The notes beneath the pieces were generated by a model, which was not told the DNA's origin, made no database searches, and saw nothing but the letters and a program-made list of their open reading frames with translations. Made by a program: the position numbers and the translations under genes. Below, one piece after another: positions 33,935 through 44,638 of a DNA stretch of 64,000 bases. Source of the stretch: Cephalotrichum gorgonifer (Eukaryota; Ascomycota; Sordariomycetes; Microascales; Microascaceae); NCBI GenBank assembly GCA_900312665.1, contig ONZQ02000003.1:1220986-1284985 (forward strand), in the 5' to 3' direction. Each line of letters opens with the position of its first letter. Within the stretch, counting starts at the first letter, position 1.

Positions 33935-36900
33935 ATGTTTGGCACTAGGAGGCATCGACCTCCCAGTCAGGTATGTCGCAGTTTCCGTTGATGGTGCCAA
34001 CGACCAGGGATGGATGCGATTGTTCATCCGACGTCGCTTCATTGCGGCAGACCTATGCGCGATTCCGAAAGCTAATATATTTCCTACGATAGCCTCTGAC
34101 GGCAGCCACCGCGAACCCGAACGCTGCCACGGCAGCCGCCTCCGCTTTCACCCGCCAGTCGTCGGCTTCCAGCTTGTCTGCCGCAGCAGCAGCCACGGCC
34201 CTCCGATCCAATCCTATCACACCCACCAATGTCGCCGAAGTACAAACCAAGCGGACCATGCGCCGCAGCGCATCGGTCTCCTCAGCAGGGAGCCGCGATG
34301 GATTGAAGAGATCGCCCAGTGCCGGTTCCATGGCGGAAAGGTCTCTCCGAGCAGCCTCCCCTCATCGGGCCCCGCCTTCAAAGTCGGTTGCGAACCCTCC
34401 TCCTGTCCCTTCTATCCCGGATCGCGTCACGGTGACCACGAATGGCAACGCGACGACCCCGAAGAGACGGCGGGCTACGAGCCTTCAGATGCGGCCGTTG
34501 GAACTGGGGAGCGAGACTCTGAAAGAGGGGCATGTTTCCTTGTTTGAACCACCCACAGCCGACGCCGACGCCCGGGCGAGGGCGTCGAATACGGTTCTTC
34601 GCAACCGAGATATGCGACCGGATAGCGCGGCGTCTTCCATAAATTTCTCCTACCCTAGAGGGGCGCGGGGGGCGTCTCCTGCGCCGAATAGCCCGACGAC
34701 TAGCAATGTGATATCGCGACACACACAATCACGACCCTCGACTGCGGACTCCGACCAAGTGTTAGTGTACGACCCTAACTCTAGGCGGATGGTTCCAAGA
34801 TCTGAGGCGTTCACACTAGAACAAGCGTTACTAGAACCTCGACGGAAACCATCGAAAAAGAAGAAGAAGAAACAAACATCCGCGCCCAGCAGTGAGTCTG
34901 GTGTGGGCCACGCTTATGCAGCCTATCGGCCCGCCGTGGAGCCTGAGCCGCCAACTGAGGTTCGGACGGCTCACGAGGCTCCCGAGCTGGTTACTGGGAG
35001 TATGTATGAGGATATGGGTGCTGAGGTCCTTGTTGAGACCGCGGTTATAGCCAATAAGGACCAGCAATCCGACTCTAGTCATGGGTTTAACCTGACTGCA
35101 GTCCCGAATGCGCCTCACGATGATGGTGTTAGCGCGACTCTTTTTCCTTACCGTGACGTCCCAGATAGATCTCATTCCGAGACCCATCGGATGCCGACAT
35201 CACCAGTGCACGAAATGGCAGATATCTCTGAGCATCACCAAGATGCCTCCCCGGTCACACATGCCATGTCCGAACGAACGCTGGCACATACCCACAGGCA
35301 CTCATCTTTTGAGCTATCAGCGGAACACCGCCCACAGGGGACATCTCGGGTAGAGCAGCATACAACCATCCCCGCAGAGCCCGATAAAGCCGGCGGTCCT
35401 GATTCGAAGGGAACCCCCAACGGTCCTCAGAAGATCGTATCCCTTGGGGGGACGGAGAAGCTGGCTGTGCCGGTGCGCCACTCGCCTCCGCGACGGTCTA
35501 TCTCGCCGATAAAGTCTGCACTGAAACACTCCGTCAGTCCAAACCGCGCCTCGTCAATATCCGATCAAGCATCAGAGGCCTCAACCGACAATACGCATTC
35601 TCATCAGCTGGACCCTGCAGCCGCTCGCAAGAAGAGTGTTCGGGTAAGCTTTGATGACCAGAGCACTGTTGTTGTTAGTGAAGCGGCTCCCGACAATGAC
35701 GCTCCTGAGGGTATGTCGGCAGCTACTAAAAAGCGATGGTATAACCTCGCCAGGCGGCGAGACGGTGGGGCCTTATCAGGAGACGGTGAAGACGACGAAA
35801 TAATGACGCCGCGACCTATGCTCCCCTCCTTCGGAAGCATTCGGGATAAGAAGGCAAAAGGGCATGAAGAGCGCCCTCTCATCCGGCCTCACTCCTTCGC
35901 CAACTCACCCCCACACCCCGCCTTCTCGACCGTTCTTCCCACCATACCTAGTAGTTCAAACCTCCGATCCCCCGCCACGGACTTTGCCGTCGATGATGGA
36001 ATAGGAGAGGCTTTAACAAGAGACTTCGCACAAAAGCATGAGGGAAATAGTTCTGGGCTACGCGAACCACTCCCCCCACAAGTTACGTCCGTGGAAGGCG
36101 ATGGTTTCATGAGTGATGAAGCTGGTAGTAGCCTCCTGAACTCTGAGGATGAGGAGCAACTGGAACCGCCGAGGCCGTCGGGGGGCGGCGAAGGATTCAC
36201 CGCACCTGGGTCTATAAAAGCCGATGGCGACTCAAGCCCTGCTAGAGCTGAGACCACCACTGTCGGCAAACAGCGTGACGGGGGCAGCGCGGTTTATCCT
36301 AGCCTGGTGGAAGAATCGAACGTCGAGCCCACTGTCCGGTCCGTCCCGCAGATCGCTATCTCCCAACCCAGCCCTCAGCACCCCGGTTCACCAGGATCGT
36401 CTAGTAGCGACTCGAATAGCGACAAGTTCTTCGACATGCCCGGCACTTTCCCCTACAATGGTGGCGCCGATGAGGAGGTCTTCGCAGCTGCAAGCCTACC
36501 GGAAACAACTAGAGCAAAGCCAGAGCCAGAGTCCAATCAGTTCCCAGCATACCATCTACCTCCCAAGGACACTATACCTGCACATGTGTCGAAACCGACT
36601 CCGTTGCAGGAACTACCCGTCACGATCGAGGAGGAGTCAAGCGAGAGTGGTATCTACAGCGACGCTTACGAGGATCTTTCCGACATTGGGGATGATATAT
36701 TTCAATCACTTAGCGCGGTTGTCGATGGTCCAACGAAAGCTCAAGGATCGTCAAGCAACACCCTTACCAACCTTTCCCAGGCGGCAAAGCAGACGGGCCA
36801 ATCTAATCCTGCCCGAGTGGCCTCAGAGCAACCCGTAGATATTGATTGGGAGCAGGCCAAGGCGTATTGGAAGAGCTTGTCCGTAGAGAAGCGGAGACAG

Positions 36901-38403
36901 CTGGAGCGGGAGGCTCTGCAGGAGGCCGGCGAGGAGGCGGACCTTGACGAAGCTAAAGTCGCCGCGAAGCCGTCTAAGAAGAAGAAGTTGGCGAAGAAGG
37001 AGCGGGGCACGCCAAGCGAGGGACAGGCGCCGTCGGTGGCCTCTACAGCCAAGGATATGAACGCCGAACAGTCCGGCTACACGTTCCGTAAAACCCTCCG
37101 CGGCCCGCGCCCAACTTCCAGCGACGGTTCCGTATCTGCACCACAATCGCGAGGCGAGAAGAAGGGGAGAATGAGATCGCTTAGGTCACCGCCACCAGCA
37201 ACCCCGCCCGAGGCATCGAGCGAAGGAGGTATGCGCAGGTCCCTACGAGGGCTGCGCGCCTCGCCAGATGATACATGGACGGAGGGGTCCAGCCGTAAGG
37301 AGAAGGCCCGCCTTTCTCTACATCTACCGGGCTTTCCGTCCAAGTTTAGAACCAGCCCGGACAGCAAGCGGACACCGTCTCTGGATGAATACCCCCAGGA
37401 CTCGAGACCTCGCAGCTGGACAAGTTCGCTTCCCCAACGCCGTGACTCTGTGTCTAGCGAGAGTAGCTACCGGCGGTCGAACCCTAGGTCGGAGTCTACT
37501 GGCTTCCGAAAATCCATGCGGGACGGTGCGGGTAGTTCCGGGACGGTGCCAGGCTCGAGTACTAATAAGATGGGAAGCTTCACCCTGAGGTCGCTCTCGC
37601 CTTCCCGCGGACCGTTCCGACGGCACTCGTCATATGGGTCGAGCCATGAGGCCAGTCCCTCAGGTAGGGTACCGACTAGCCTACAAAACGGGTCTAGCGA
37701 CGGGAGCCCGCGACATATTCGCCTACCCTCTTTTGGAAGGCTCTCCAAGATGGGCAGGAAGGATAGGACCAGGGATCTAGACGCCGCTAGTGACGAGGAT
37801 ACGCCTGCGACTTTGCCCGTCAGTTCGCATACGGCTAATACGTCAAGAGCCGCCGACGAATCTACAATTCCTGATGCCACCCAGACGACAATGAATGAAC
37901 GTCCACCAGATGAGTCAGAAGAGCTCTCAGACTCGGACTCCACCCCCTACCAAAACTCGTCGGCGGCAGCCCGCTCGCCGACAAGCGCCCTCGCCGCCTC
38001 CCAAGCCACCAACGGACCCCTCTCGCGCTCCCGCTCCGGCCGCGGCTCGCAGGAGGCCCAGCGCCCCCGCAAAGGCGGCCTGATGTCTGTTCTTCGTCGT
38101 AACAAGAAGGACCAGGGGCGGATATCGCGGCCAGAGAGGATGGATAGCGCTGCGAGGCGGGACACGAAGCTGGAGCGGAGCGCGTCGGAGCTGGCTGCGC
38201 TGAGGTCCCCCACGGCCAACCGGGGGCGGGCGGACGACGGCGACGACGACAGCGTGAGTGTCGAGGCCGTACTCGGGTCTCCTCGGAACCAGCTGAGGAA
38301 GCGTCTGAGCGCTGCGAGCGGCGGCAAGGCGAGTCACCTTGGCGGCGAGCCGAAGGGCAGGATGTTTTCGGCGTTCAGGAAGATGTTTAAGATTGAGGAC
38401 TGA
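33935..38403 (+). CDS. Large Ser/Pro-rich fungal protein, 1448 aa, function unknown
   Basis: Two exons: 33935-33970 and 34093-38403. They total 4347 nt, giving 1448 aa. The first exon encodes 12 residues (MFGTRRHRPPSQ) and ends at CAG|GTATGT. The acceptor CTACGATAG joins to PLTAATANPNAATAAASAF, removing an otherwise in-frame stop. The N-terminus is Ala-rich, then basic/Ser-rich. Most of the protein is low complexity with many Ser-Pro and Arg-x-x-Ser sites suggestive of phosphorylation. Local blocks that look conserved are a KKSVRVSFDDQSTVVV strand, a folded acidic/basic helix (DWEQAKAYWKSLSVEKRRQLEREAL) around residue 980, a Lys-rich KKKKL segment, and the C-terminus RMFSAFRKMFKIED, possibly an amphipathic membrane-binding helix. 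No catalytic domain is visible. A cortical or cytoskeletal scaffold role would be guesswork. Confidence 0.85.
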
Positions 38404-39077
38404 TGCGCTCACTCACCTACCGCTCTCCTTTTTTTTTTCATTATTTTCTAGCCCAGGTTTCTTTCCTTTTTGTGTCTTTATGCCCTGTCTTGATATTCTC
38501 TCGGGGTATTTCCTATACTGCATTCTTTTTTTTTTTGGACACATCGGCTAAACGGGTTTTCTTTTGGAGGGCATTCGCCTCATTCCTCCTCTCGGGACCT
38601 TTTTTTTTTTTCCCCATTGCTTCTTTGTTGATCGCTGCAAGCGTGCATTTGCGATTTGAGCGCACTTGCACCTTTCGATGTTGTCATACCCACTACCACC
38701 CTCACTATTGCTTTATTTCTTTTCTTGGGTTTATTTCAGGCTGTACAGGAAACAAGGTAGTAAAAAAGGCGGAAAGGCAGGAAAATGTGGAAGCGGAAAC
38801 GGCGGTCGGATAATAGGACTGGCTGGTTGGTTTGGGAAAACTGGATTTAGATGGGAATATAACAGGGGTTCATGGGATTATCGATACCTTAGCATTGGGC
38901 GTGGGGAGTTTTATAATAATAAGACATGGGGAAGATTATCCTCAAATCACTCTTGTACTATTATTTGCCTGGGATGACAACATGGCCCTTGGTCGTCAAC
39001 GAACCAACACGAGCCCGCCTCTCTCCCCCCTTGCACTTCTTTTCAATTTGCATAAGTAAACCCTAGGAGTCACTCAT
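38404..39077. other. Convergent 3' spacer
   Basis: This T-rich, AT-rich 3' region lies between two converging genes, with several T-runs (38430s, 38527-38536, 38600-38612). Short frames here have no conserved features. It presumably contains both 3' UTRs. Confidence 0.55.
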
Positions 39078-40092
39078 TCACTGGCCACACCCCCCGAAGA
39101 ACTTCAGAACGGTCTCATAGCCCCTGCGGTACTCGCTTACGACCCTCTCATCCGCCAGGTCCGACCTCGCGGCCATCCAGCCGTGGATCTGGTCCCCGAA
39201 GGTCTCGACGTGTTTGGAGACCTTGAGGCCGTCCTCGAAGTCCTTCACGGCCTTGGAGTCCTCGTCCTTGGACGCGAGGAGGCAGAAGGGGACCTTGACC
39301 TTGGGGGCGTCGGCGGGGTCGACCATGGCGGGGTGGCAGGAGGCGGCGGCGACGAAGGGGGTGTCGGGGGTGGAGGTTGCTATGGTGGCTACCTTGCCGC
39401 CCCAGCAGTACTAGTTTTCGCCTCGTGGTTAGTGATATTTACGAGAGAAGGGGTGGAAAGGTGGGGAGAGATACGCCGACGATGGCCCAGGACTTGATGG
39501 AGGGGTATTTCGCGGAGGCAGCCTTGACGTAGTCGGGCACCAGGGCGGCGACGCGGGGCGGGGAGTTCTGCTGGAAGAAGGCGCCTAGCTTCCGCTTCTT
39601 ATCGTCGTCGGTGGGGGGGAACCTGTTCCAGCATCCAGGTTAGGCCCTTTTTTCCATTTTCAATCTTTCCCGTTGGAGAGTTTAGCTGAAGGGGGGCAGC
39701 TCCACGCACCAGGTAATATCGGCCGGGGAACCCTCGAACCAGTCCGGGATGAGGACGCGGTACTTGTCCTTGCCGTAGGCGGAGAGGATGTCAGATCCCT
39801 GGAGGGTCTGGGGGAAGTAGCCGAAGATGTCCATGATGACCAGGATGCCCTTCTCGGCATCTGCGGGGCCAGTGGCGTCTGGGAGAGGGACAGACAGCTT
39901 AGCTAGAGCTCGGGTCTTCCGGACGGAGGAGAAAGGGAGGAAGAAAAGGGAAAGGGTCTAGATAGGGAGCGTACAGGTGTTGAAGCCCCCGACGTTCTCG
40001 TAGGTCCCCTTGGCCTGGTATGCATCAGTCACGATGGGGGGGATGTTGCAGCAGGCGGCGCTGTGGCCCGAGGTAGCCGGCATGGTCGTCAT
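39078..40092 (-). CDS. Dienelactone hydrolase family protein
   Basis: Four exons: 40092-39975, 39878-39710, 39622-39475 and 39410-39078. They total 768 nt, giving 255 aa, the usual size of the family, and phases agree throughout. Two in-frame ATGs (MTTMPAT) lie three codons apart; the first is used. The alpha/beta-hydrolase features are a conserved GILVIMDIFGYFPQ strand-loop, the nucleophile elbow spanning an intron (IVG|YCWGGK, Cys147), a strand with acidic residue (PFCLLASKDED), and His221 in QIHGWMAARSD. A Cys-Asp-His triad is typical of dienelactone hydrolases. Fungal members act on unknown lactone or ester substrates; yeast Aim2 belongs here. A role in aromatic catabolism is possible, but no pathway genes adjoin it. 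Confidence 0.9.
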
Positions 40093-41800
40093 CTTGGGTC
40101 GCGGGGAGGAATTTTTTTTCTTCAAATTGGTGGTATTCTAGCGTTGGTGAAGCTGAAGCTATTGGAAGCTGTGCGATCCGGATTGAACGAAAAGTGGATG
40201 GATGAATTGATTCGATCAAGTCTTGGTGACAGACGGTTTGCGTTGTGCGTCGGAGCTCTGGGAAGCTATAAATCCCGGCAGTGGATCGTGAGGTGCGGGG
40301 TGATGTGAGGGGCAGCCAAGGTGGGGTCCAAAAAAGCAGGGACCGAGGGTGATTTGCTGGGGTGTCCAACGGCTGGGTGTGTTGCTTGGTGGGGGTGGAG
40401 GTTTTTGGAGCTGCAAAGCTGATTGAGGGGCATTTAGTTTACAAGGGATATATTGATGTTCATGGCAATGGGATCATGCAGTGTTTTATGTTTCTATAGG
40501 AGATGTCCATTTCTTGTCTGATGAGTATCACCTACTTAGACAGTGACGCTGGATATCAGACTAGGGATGCCAGTACCCAGCAACTCCGGGCTATGGACTT
40601 TGCGTGTTAGAGACGGTTTTTTGGAGATCATCCACTTCCTCCTTACTAATACAGTTTGCGAGTATGGGTCTAGCTAGCGCGCGTTCGGGAGCGAAAGCCG
40701 GCTCGAAAGAAGATCCACCCACCACCCACCACGGTACTTACATGGCAGCCCGTCCAAGGCCCACTGAGGCATTGTCCAGCCCATCGATGGGTCCATTGCC
40801 ATGGAAGCTGTGGAGACACAATCACACCCCGAAGTTCTCCCGTTTTGCGGACCCTTTCAGCGCGGGAGGCTAGGAGATATTGATCGCAGCTGAGAGCATT
40901 ATCCGAGTAATACACTAATCCATAAGACACGCCCCCTAAAAAAAAAACTTGCTTATCACTTCCCAAAGAGAGTCTCACTAGGAAACCCTGCGGGGCAAGA
41001 GCGCCGCCCGCCCCCGCGGGACTACCGGGACCGCCGCGTGTACTGCAGTTTCTTCAAACGTCGTTTTGTGTGGGTGTGGCTGAGGATTTCGGGTTTGTAT
41101 CAGCGGAAGCTGGGAAAAAGCTGAGAAGGTTACAGTCCAAGTCAGGGACAAGAGACGAGAACATGAGAACATGAGAAAGAAAGAAAGAAAAAGAAAAAAA
41201 AAAAAAAAACTAGAAAAAGGGGTAACTAGCGGTGATGATGATCCGTCCAGACCCCCATTCTTTTTTGTTCGTGTGACTGCCCTAGCATCTCCGGACCCGC
41301 CGCTTCTGTCCCATCGTGGCGGCATCCATCCCGGTAGCTCGTATTAATACCCATTATTTATGGAAATGTTGGGAGCTAGACATGGGACTAGGCTGAGAAA
41401 TGCCTGCAAAAAGTAAATGGAGAAAATAGAAAATGGGACCTCGTGGACCTGGAGCTAACTAATATAGCTCCAAACCCAGGGCATCCCACCTCCCCTGGCC
41501 CCTGTTCCCCCATGCCCATGGTCGCAGTCCGGTCGTGACCCGTGACCCCGCCGAACATCCACTCTGTCCATCCTTCACCTTCCCGCATATTACTATTACT
41601 ACACTCGTAGTATTACGAGTAATTGTAGTGGCCGCGTGCCTACCCCCTTTAGCTCCCCCACCCTCTGGTCGCAAATATTTATTATCTGCTCTCTCTCCCA
41701 TCTGTGCTCTCTCTCAACTTCCACCCTTCTTCTCATCTCACCTACGCTTTTCTCCCTTCTCACCATCTCTCCTCTCCTCCTCACACCGCCCGCCCACACA
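40093..41800. promoter_or_regulatory. Divergent intergenic region with a palindrome before the SDR gene
   Basis: This 1.7-kb spacer separates the dienelactone hydrolase start from the SDR start. An A-run sits at about 41194-41209. At 41603-41620 lies a perfect 7-bp inverted repeat, ACTCGTA-GTAT-TACGAGT, 180 bp before the SDR ATG. It is followed by a long pyrimidine-rich leader (41690-41800). A minus frame at 40978-41325 is low-complexity Phe from poly-A and not supported as a gene. Confidence 0.5.
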
Positions 41801-43017
41801 ATGAGCTCCGTCAGCGATACCAATGCGGCCGCGCCGCCGACGCTACCCACCTTCACCCTCCAGGACCGCGTCGTCGTCATCACCGGCGGCGCGAGCGGCC
41901 TGGGGCTTGTGATGGGGAAGGGCGTGGTTGAGTCCGGAGCGCATCTTGCCATCGTAGATATCAATGGTCAGTGGTCTTCACTCTGTCCCCCTCCTGCGCC
42001 TCGGCATAGGCTTGGGAGGGCGGCCTAGGGCATAATCGAGCGCTTTCTCTCTAACAATCCAGCAGAGACTCAAGCGGTGCTACAAGCGGGGATCCTCGCG
42101 GAGAACTTCAAGGAGCAGTACCCCACGAGGTAAGGGCCCCCACGTTCTTTTTTGGCCCCCCCCCCCGCCAGATAAGAAACCCCCGACTAATACTCCATTG
42201 CCCAGGCCGGTCCCTCGCGTAACGGCGCACCGCGTCGATGTCTCCGACCAGGACTCCATCGCGGCCTGCGTCAAGGACATCGTGGCCGTCCACGGCAAGG
42301 TGGACCACCTCGTCACCTCGGCCGGCTTCACCGAGAACTACGCCGCCGTCGACTACCCCGTCGACCGCATGCGCCGCCTCTGGGCTGTCAACGTCGACGG
42401 CACCTACCTCTTCGCCTGCGAGGTCGCGAGGCACCTCCTGGCGAGGAAGGCCGGTGGCAGCATGGTCTTCATCGGCAGCATGTCGGGCGCGATTGTCAAC
42501 ACCCCTCAGCTACAGACGTAAGTTTTCCCCCTTTTAACGGCGCTCATGGTAGTTTTGTCTCGTAATTGCGACGGGAGACTAACCAATGGTTACATAGGCC
42601 CTACAACGCGTCCAAGGCGGCCGTCAAGCACCTTGCGTCCTCCCTCGCTGTCGAGTGGGCAAAGGATGGTATCAGGGTCAACTGCATCTCTCCGGGCTAC
42701 ATGGCCACCGCGCTGTAAGTCCGAATCCACACCCCACCCCCGGTCCACTTTTCCCTTTTTTTTTCTATCCTGCGGCGGATGTAACACAAGTCACACCTCG
42801 ACCGTCCTCCTAGCCTCCCGCTAACTCCCGTCCCAGCACCGAGAAGATCCTTGACGAGCGCCCCGACCTCAAGGAGCACTGGGTCGGCGGCACCCCCATG
42901 GCCAGGATGGGGAACCCCGAGGACCTGAAGGGGCCCGTGACGTTCCTGCTCTCCGACGCGTCGAAATACGTGACGGGAGCGGAGCTGCGCGTGGACGGCG
43001 GATATACGGTGGTTTAA
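41801..43017 (+). CDS. Short-chain dehydrogenase/reductase (sorbose reductase/mannitol dehydrogenase-like)
   Basis: Five exons: 41801-41966, 42063-42129, 42206-42517, 42598-42714 and 42837-43017. They total 843 nt, giving 280 aa. All junction phases match and most introns show CTAAC branch points. The classical SDR signatures are present: the nucleotide-binding TGGASGLG (28-35), the DVSD adenine-pocket motif, a SAG motif in place of NAG after LVT, catalytic Ser in GSMSGAIV, YNASK with Tyr184 and Lys188, and SPGYMATAL. The C-terminal GGYTVV ending is typical of this group. It resembles fungal NADP-dependent polyol/sugar reductases (mannitol dehydrogenase or L-sorbose reductase type); the actual substrate is inferred only from overall resemblance. 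Confidence 0.93.
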
Positions 43018-43400
43018 AAAGGGGAAGGGATAATGTGCAGGCGCATAGTAATGGCAGGTGTTGTAGATATAATAGACATGAGCTCATATATACATGGGTA
43101 TCTTTATGCTGCGCTCTCGGTGCTCCGTTCGATGTCTGTCAAGCAAAGTGCATTCACAGGTACTTTGGTGTCCCTGCATATCCTCGCGCCAAGCCGGCAA
43201 ACTGACCGCCCATGGCGTAAGTTACTCTTAGCCTCCATGACATTGGCGTGGACTGCCCCTGGACCCAAGCCGTCATGCACGTGCTCAACCAAAATCCTGA
43301 AACTTTTCTTAACCCTCTGCAAGTTGCCCTGCTAGGGGGGTTATCACCCCACGGCGGGGATGGATTGGCTACTAGCCCTTACCTAGGGTCGGACTGACTC

Positions 43401-44638
43401 TCATGTGCCCAAATTCATGTGCGCAATAAACCGGCCAAACATCTCAGACACCATCCTCTCGGCAGCTCTTAGGCCAGTTCTGATATCGCCCATGATATCC
43501 GAACCGGGAGGGAAATCATGCTCGAATATGGGCTCCCTAGCCCCTCTTACGTTAGCGAGGACAGCCTGTCGGAAGTGCCACCGAAGAAGTTCAGGTGCGG
43601 GTAGTCGATCATCATCCAGCAGACGGCGATCTAGTGTCATACCAGCGATCCTGTGAACATCTGGTACGAAGCAGACGACCTTATAGTTGTCCTATTATTG
43701 TCACTATTAGCAGGAGACTTCGGAAAGGGGACAGCAGGAAACTTACATGTGGGTTAATAGATAACTCGGACTGATCGAAGGAAGTACGTGCTCCTGCGTA
43801 CAGAAGCAGACCGTTCTGTACCGATTTGATTTCCTCTCCTTCACTCGAGGGAAGAGTAATCCAACGGCTGAAATTTTTGTCCTCACAATAATTTTCGTAC
43901 GCCACGGGAAAGATATGGGCAGCCTCGAACCCACTCCAGATCCCGTATTGAGCCACGGCGTTTTCTCTCTTCGTTACAACGCAACGGCCGTCCCGCTCGC
44001 GTACTTCACCTCTGAATTTCTAGAGCCGCGTTCCCGTACTGAGTGATACGGTCCGGGCAACTACTCTCTCGTTGTTAACGTTTATAGTGCCGTCACTGAC
44101 GACGAGATACTTTCCCGGGACGAGAGGCTGCGAGTCTCGAGGCAGTGTGTTGCCATTGTCAGCCTGGAGGAAATAGGTGCTCGAAATGTCAAGGACGTCC
44201 TCTACCGACCATCGAGCAAAAGTTGACATTAGTGATGCCAGGGGTCAGGACTAGGCCTCCTAGAAAAGCTAATGGATCTCGTGGACCGTAGAAGAAGATG
44301 TCACGAGCGAGATCTTGAACCCTAGCGCTGGGCATCTCGACGGCGGAGAACGAACGTCTGTGGGTAGGATGCAGCTTGCTGTGGAAGTTTGCTGATCCCC
44401 GCGGGACACGATGGCGTTTGGTGCTAAAGGTGCTTGACCCACTGTTTTGTGGGGGAGCAGGGGGAGCAACATGGGTCTTCACGCAGACTTGAGCGAAGCA
44501 TGTGCTCACCGGCCAAATCTGAAGATGGCTACATGCTTGAGATGCTTGGTTGTTTCTTTTCGAACAGAACATTAGCGCCCCTCTGTCTTCTGAGGAATCA
44601 TTTGATACGAGATGGATAGGGCGGGGTCCGACGCGCAT
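43401..44638 (-). pseudogene. Disrupted fungal HNH-endonuclease-domain gene
   Basis: Three minus-strand pieces in different frames together form one protein of the fungal HNH_2-type family. An N-terminal piece (to about 44195) contains VEMPSARVQDLARDIFFYG. A middle piece reads VEDVLDISSTYFLQADNGN. A third contains RERDGRCVVTK, then FEAAHIFPVAYENY with the His-containing HNH core, SVQNGLLL and FDQSELSINP. An intron with a GTAAGT donor and TAATAG acceptor (about 43747-43695) leads to the tail. Lesions: the first and middle pieces are in different frames, with the switch at about 44190-44215 beside a CGGT that could be a small insertion; and a TAG at 44022-44020 interrupts the frame just before RERDGRCVVTK. 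Also, GARTSFDQ stands where a His before the FDQ motif would be expected. The 5' limit is uncertain. The family often occurs as multiple copies in fungal genomes; its role is unclear. Confidence 0.75.

Noticed and set aside
40978..41325. Minus-strand frame with a Phe-rich hydrophobic stretch resembling a membrane segment
   Set aside because: The stretch is translated poly-A/GAAA repeat. No conserved flanks.
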